Below, one piece after another: positions 63,722-64,000 of a stretch of DNA of 64,000 bases. A model generated the notes under the pieces. The model was not told where the DNA came from. It saw only the letters and a program-made list of their open reading frames with translations, and ran no database searches. This DNA comes from Bythopirellula goksoeyrii (GTDB taxonomy: Bacteria; Planctomycetota; Planctomycetia; Pirellulales; Lacipirellulaceae), in the NCBI RefSeq assembly GCF_008065115.1, contig NZ_CP042913.1:1152338-1216337 (forward strand). Reading direction: 5' to 3'. Numbering within the stretch: the first letter of the stretch is position 1; each line of letters opens with the position of its first letter. The position numbers and the translations under genes are program-made.

Positions 63722-64000
63722 CTATACGTTTTCTACTTGCCAGTATTCCAACTCGACGGGAGTACTGCGGCCGAAAATGTTGATCATCACATTGACGCGA
63801 CCATTTTGCTCGTCGATTGTATTGACGTCCCCTTCGAAGCTCTCGAAAGTTCCGTCTTTGATCTTCACACGATCGCCAATCTTGAAATTGATATTGAGCT
63901 TCGGCGACTCCTCAACTTCTTCCTCATCTTTTGTAATTATCCGAGCCACTTCGTGCGGCAACATGGGAGACGGCTTTCCCGCTGAGCCAGTAAAATCACC
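63722..64000 (-). CDS. nusG: Transcription termination/antitermination protein NusG, partial
   Basis: The frame runs off the right edge, so only the last 92 or so residues are present. The visible part begins GDFTGSAGKPSPMLPHEVAR and includes the KOW domain FKIGDRVKIKDGTFESFEG and ELEYWQVENV at the end, typical of NusG, which couples RNA polymerase to Rho or to the ribosome. An internal ATG at 63964 is not the start. rplK follows 46 nt downstream. Confidence 0.93.
   Translation of the reverse strand, partial: GDFTGSAGKPSPMLPHEVARIITKDEEEVEESPKLNINFKIGDRVKIKDGTFESFEGDVNTIDEQNGRVNVMINIFGRSTPVELEYWQVENV

Noticed and set aside
1-64000. CRISPR arrays, rRNA genes, riboswitches, prophage or intact insertion sequences
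   Set aside because: No regularly spaced identical repeats, no rRNA-like stretches and no transposase or integrase were seen.

Overview
The window looks like chromosomal DNA of a planctomycete, most likely of the Pirellulales group. The markers are a DUF1592 (cytochrome-like) gene overlapping a DUF1552 (Tat-exported) gene, a DUF1559 pseudopilin-type protein, PEP-CTERM proteins (one with a dockerin-like segment), a planctomycete-type membrane protein with leucine-rich repeats, an EF-hand protein, and a ribosomal protein L17 with an insertion and an acidic tail. No rRNA, CRISPR array, prophage or intact insertion sequence was seen.

Layout. From 1 to 9.6 kb lie mostly minus-strand genes: small membrane proteins, a globin-like protein, a 1.4 kb repeat-rich gene desert (about 3.0-4.4 kb), an RCK_C (TrkA-C) membrane protein, a TPR protein, an acidic/basic low-complexity protein and an S41 C-terminal processing protease. 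From 10 to 27.7 kb is a mosaic of housekeeping and accessory genes: purH, a PEP-CTERM protein, a coiled-coil/membrane protein pair, ferritin, tRNA-Leu(GAG) with promoter and terminator, the DUF1592/DUF1552 pair, a flavin monooxygenase, an EF-hand protein, a proton antiporter, class II aldolase, a lipoprotein and a small HExxH protein.

From 27.8 kb to the right edge the minus strand carries the transcription/translation supercluster. In transcription order from the right edge it reads nusG (partial), rplK, rplA, rplJ, rplL, rpoB, rpoC, rpsL, rpsG, fusA, then a break, then rpsJ, rplC, rplD, rplW, rplB, rpsS, rplV, rpsC, rplP, rpmC, rpsQ, rplN, rplX, rplE, rpsN, rpsH, rplF, rplR, rpsE, rplO, secY, adk, map, rpmJ, rpsM, rpsK, rpsD, rpoA, rplQ. 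The break between fusA and rpsJ holds four plus-strand genes (two PEP-CTERM proteins, a DUF1559 pseudopilin-like protein, and a DUF4198/kelch protein) where many bacteria have tuf. infA and rpmD are also missing from their usual places. A good sigma70-type promoter precedes rpsJ.

The most unusual signals are non-coding: several families of imperfect palindromes occupy the spacers between ribosomal protein genes, and a dispersed 144/221 bp repeat occurs twice in inverted orientation, one copy carrying a 77 bp segment with perfect 8 bp inverted ends. Protein-level oddities are a native Arg at S12 position 88 (a known streptomycin-resistance position), an EF-G with a divergent switch region, a zinc-ribbon-like L24, and a 62-nt rpsC/rplP overlap. 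No convincing wholly new multi-gene system was found; the best candidates are the cassette inside the str/S10 cluster and the spacer palindromes.
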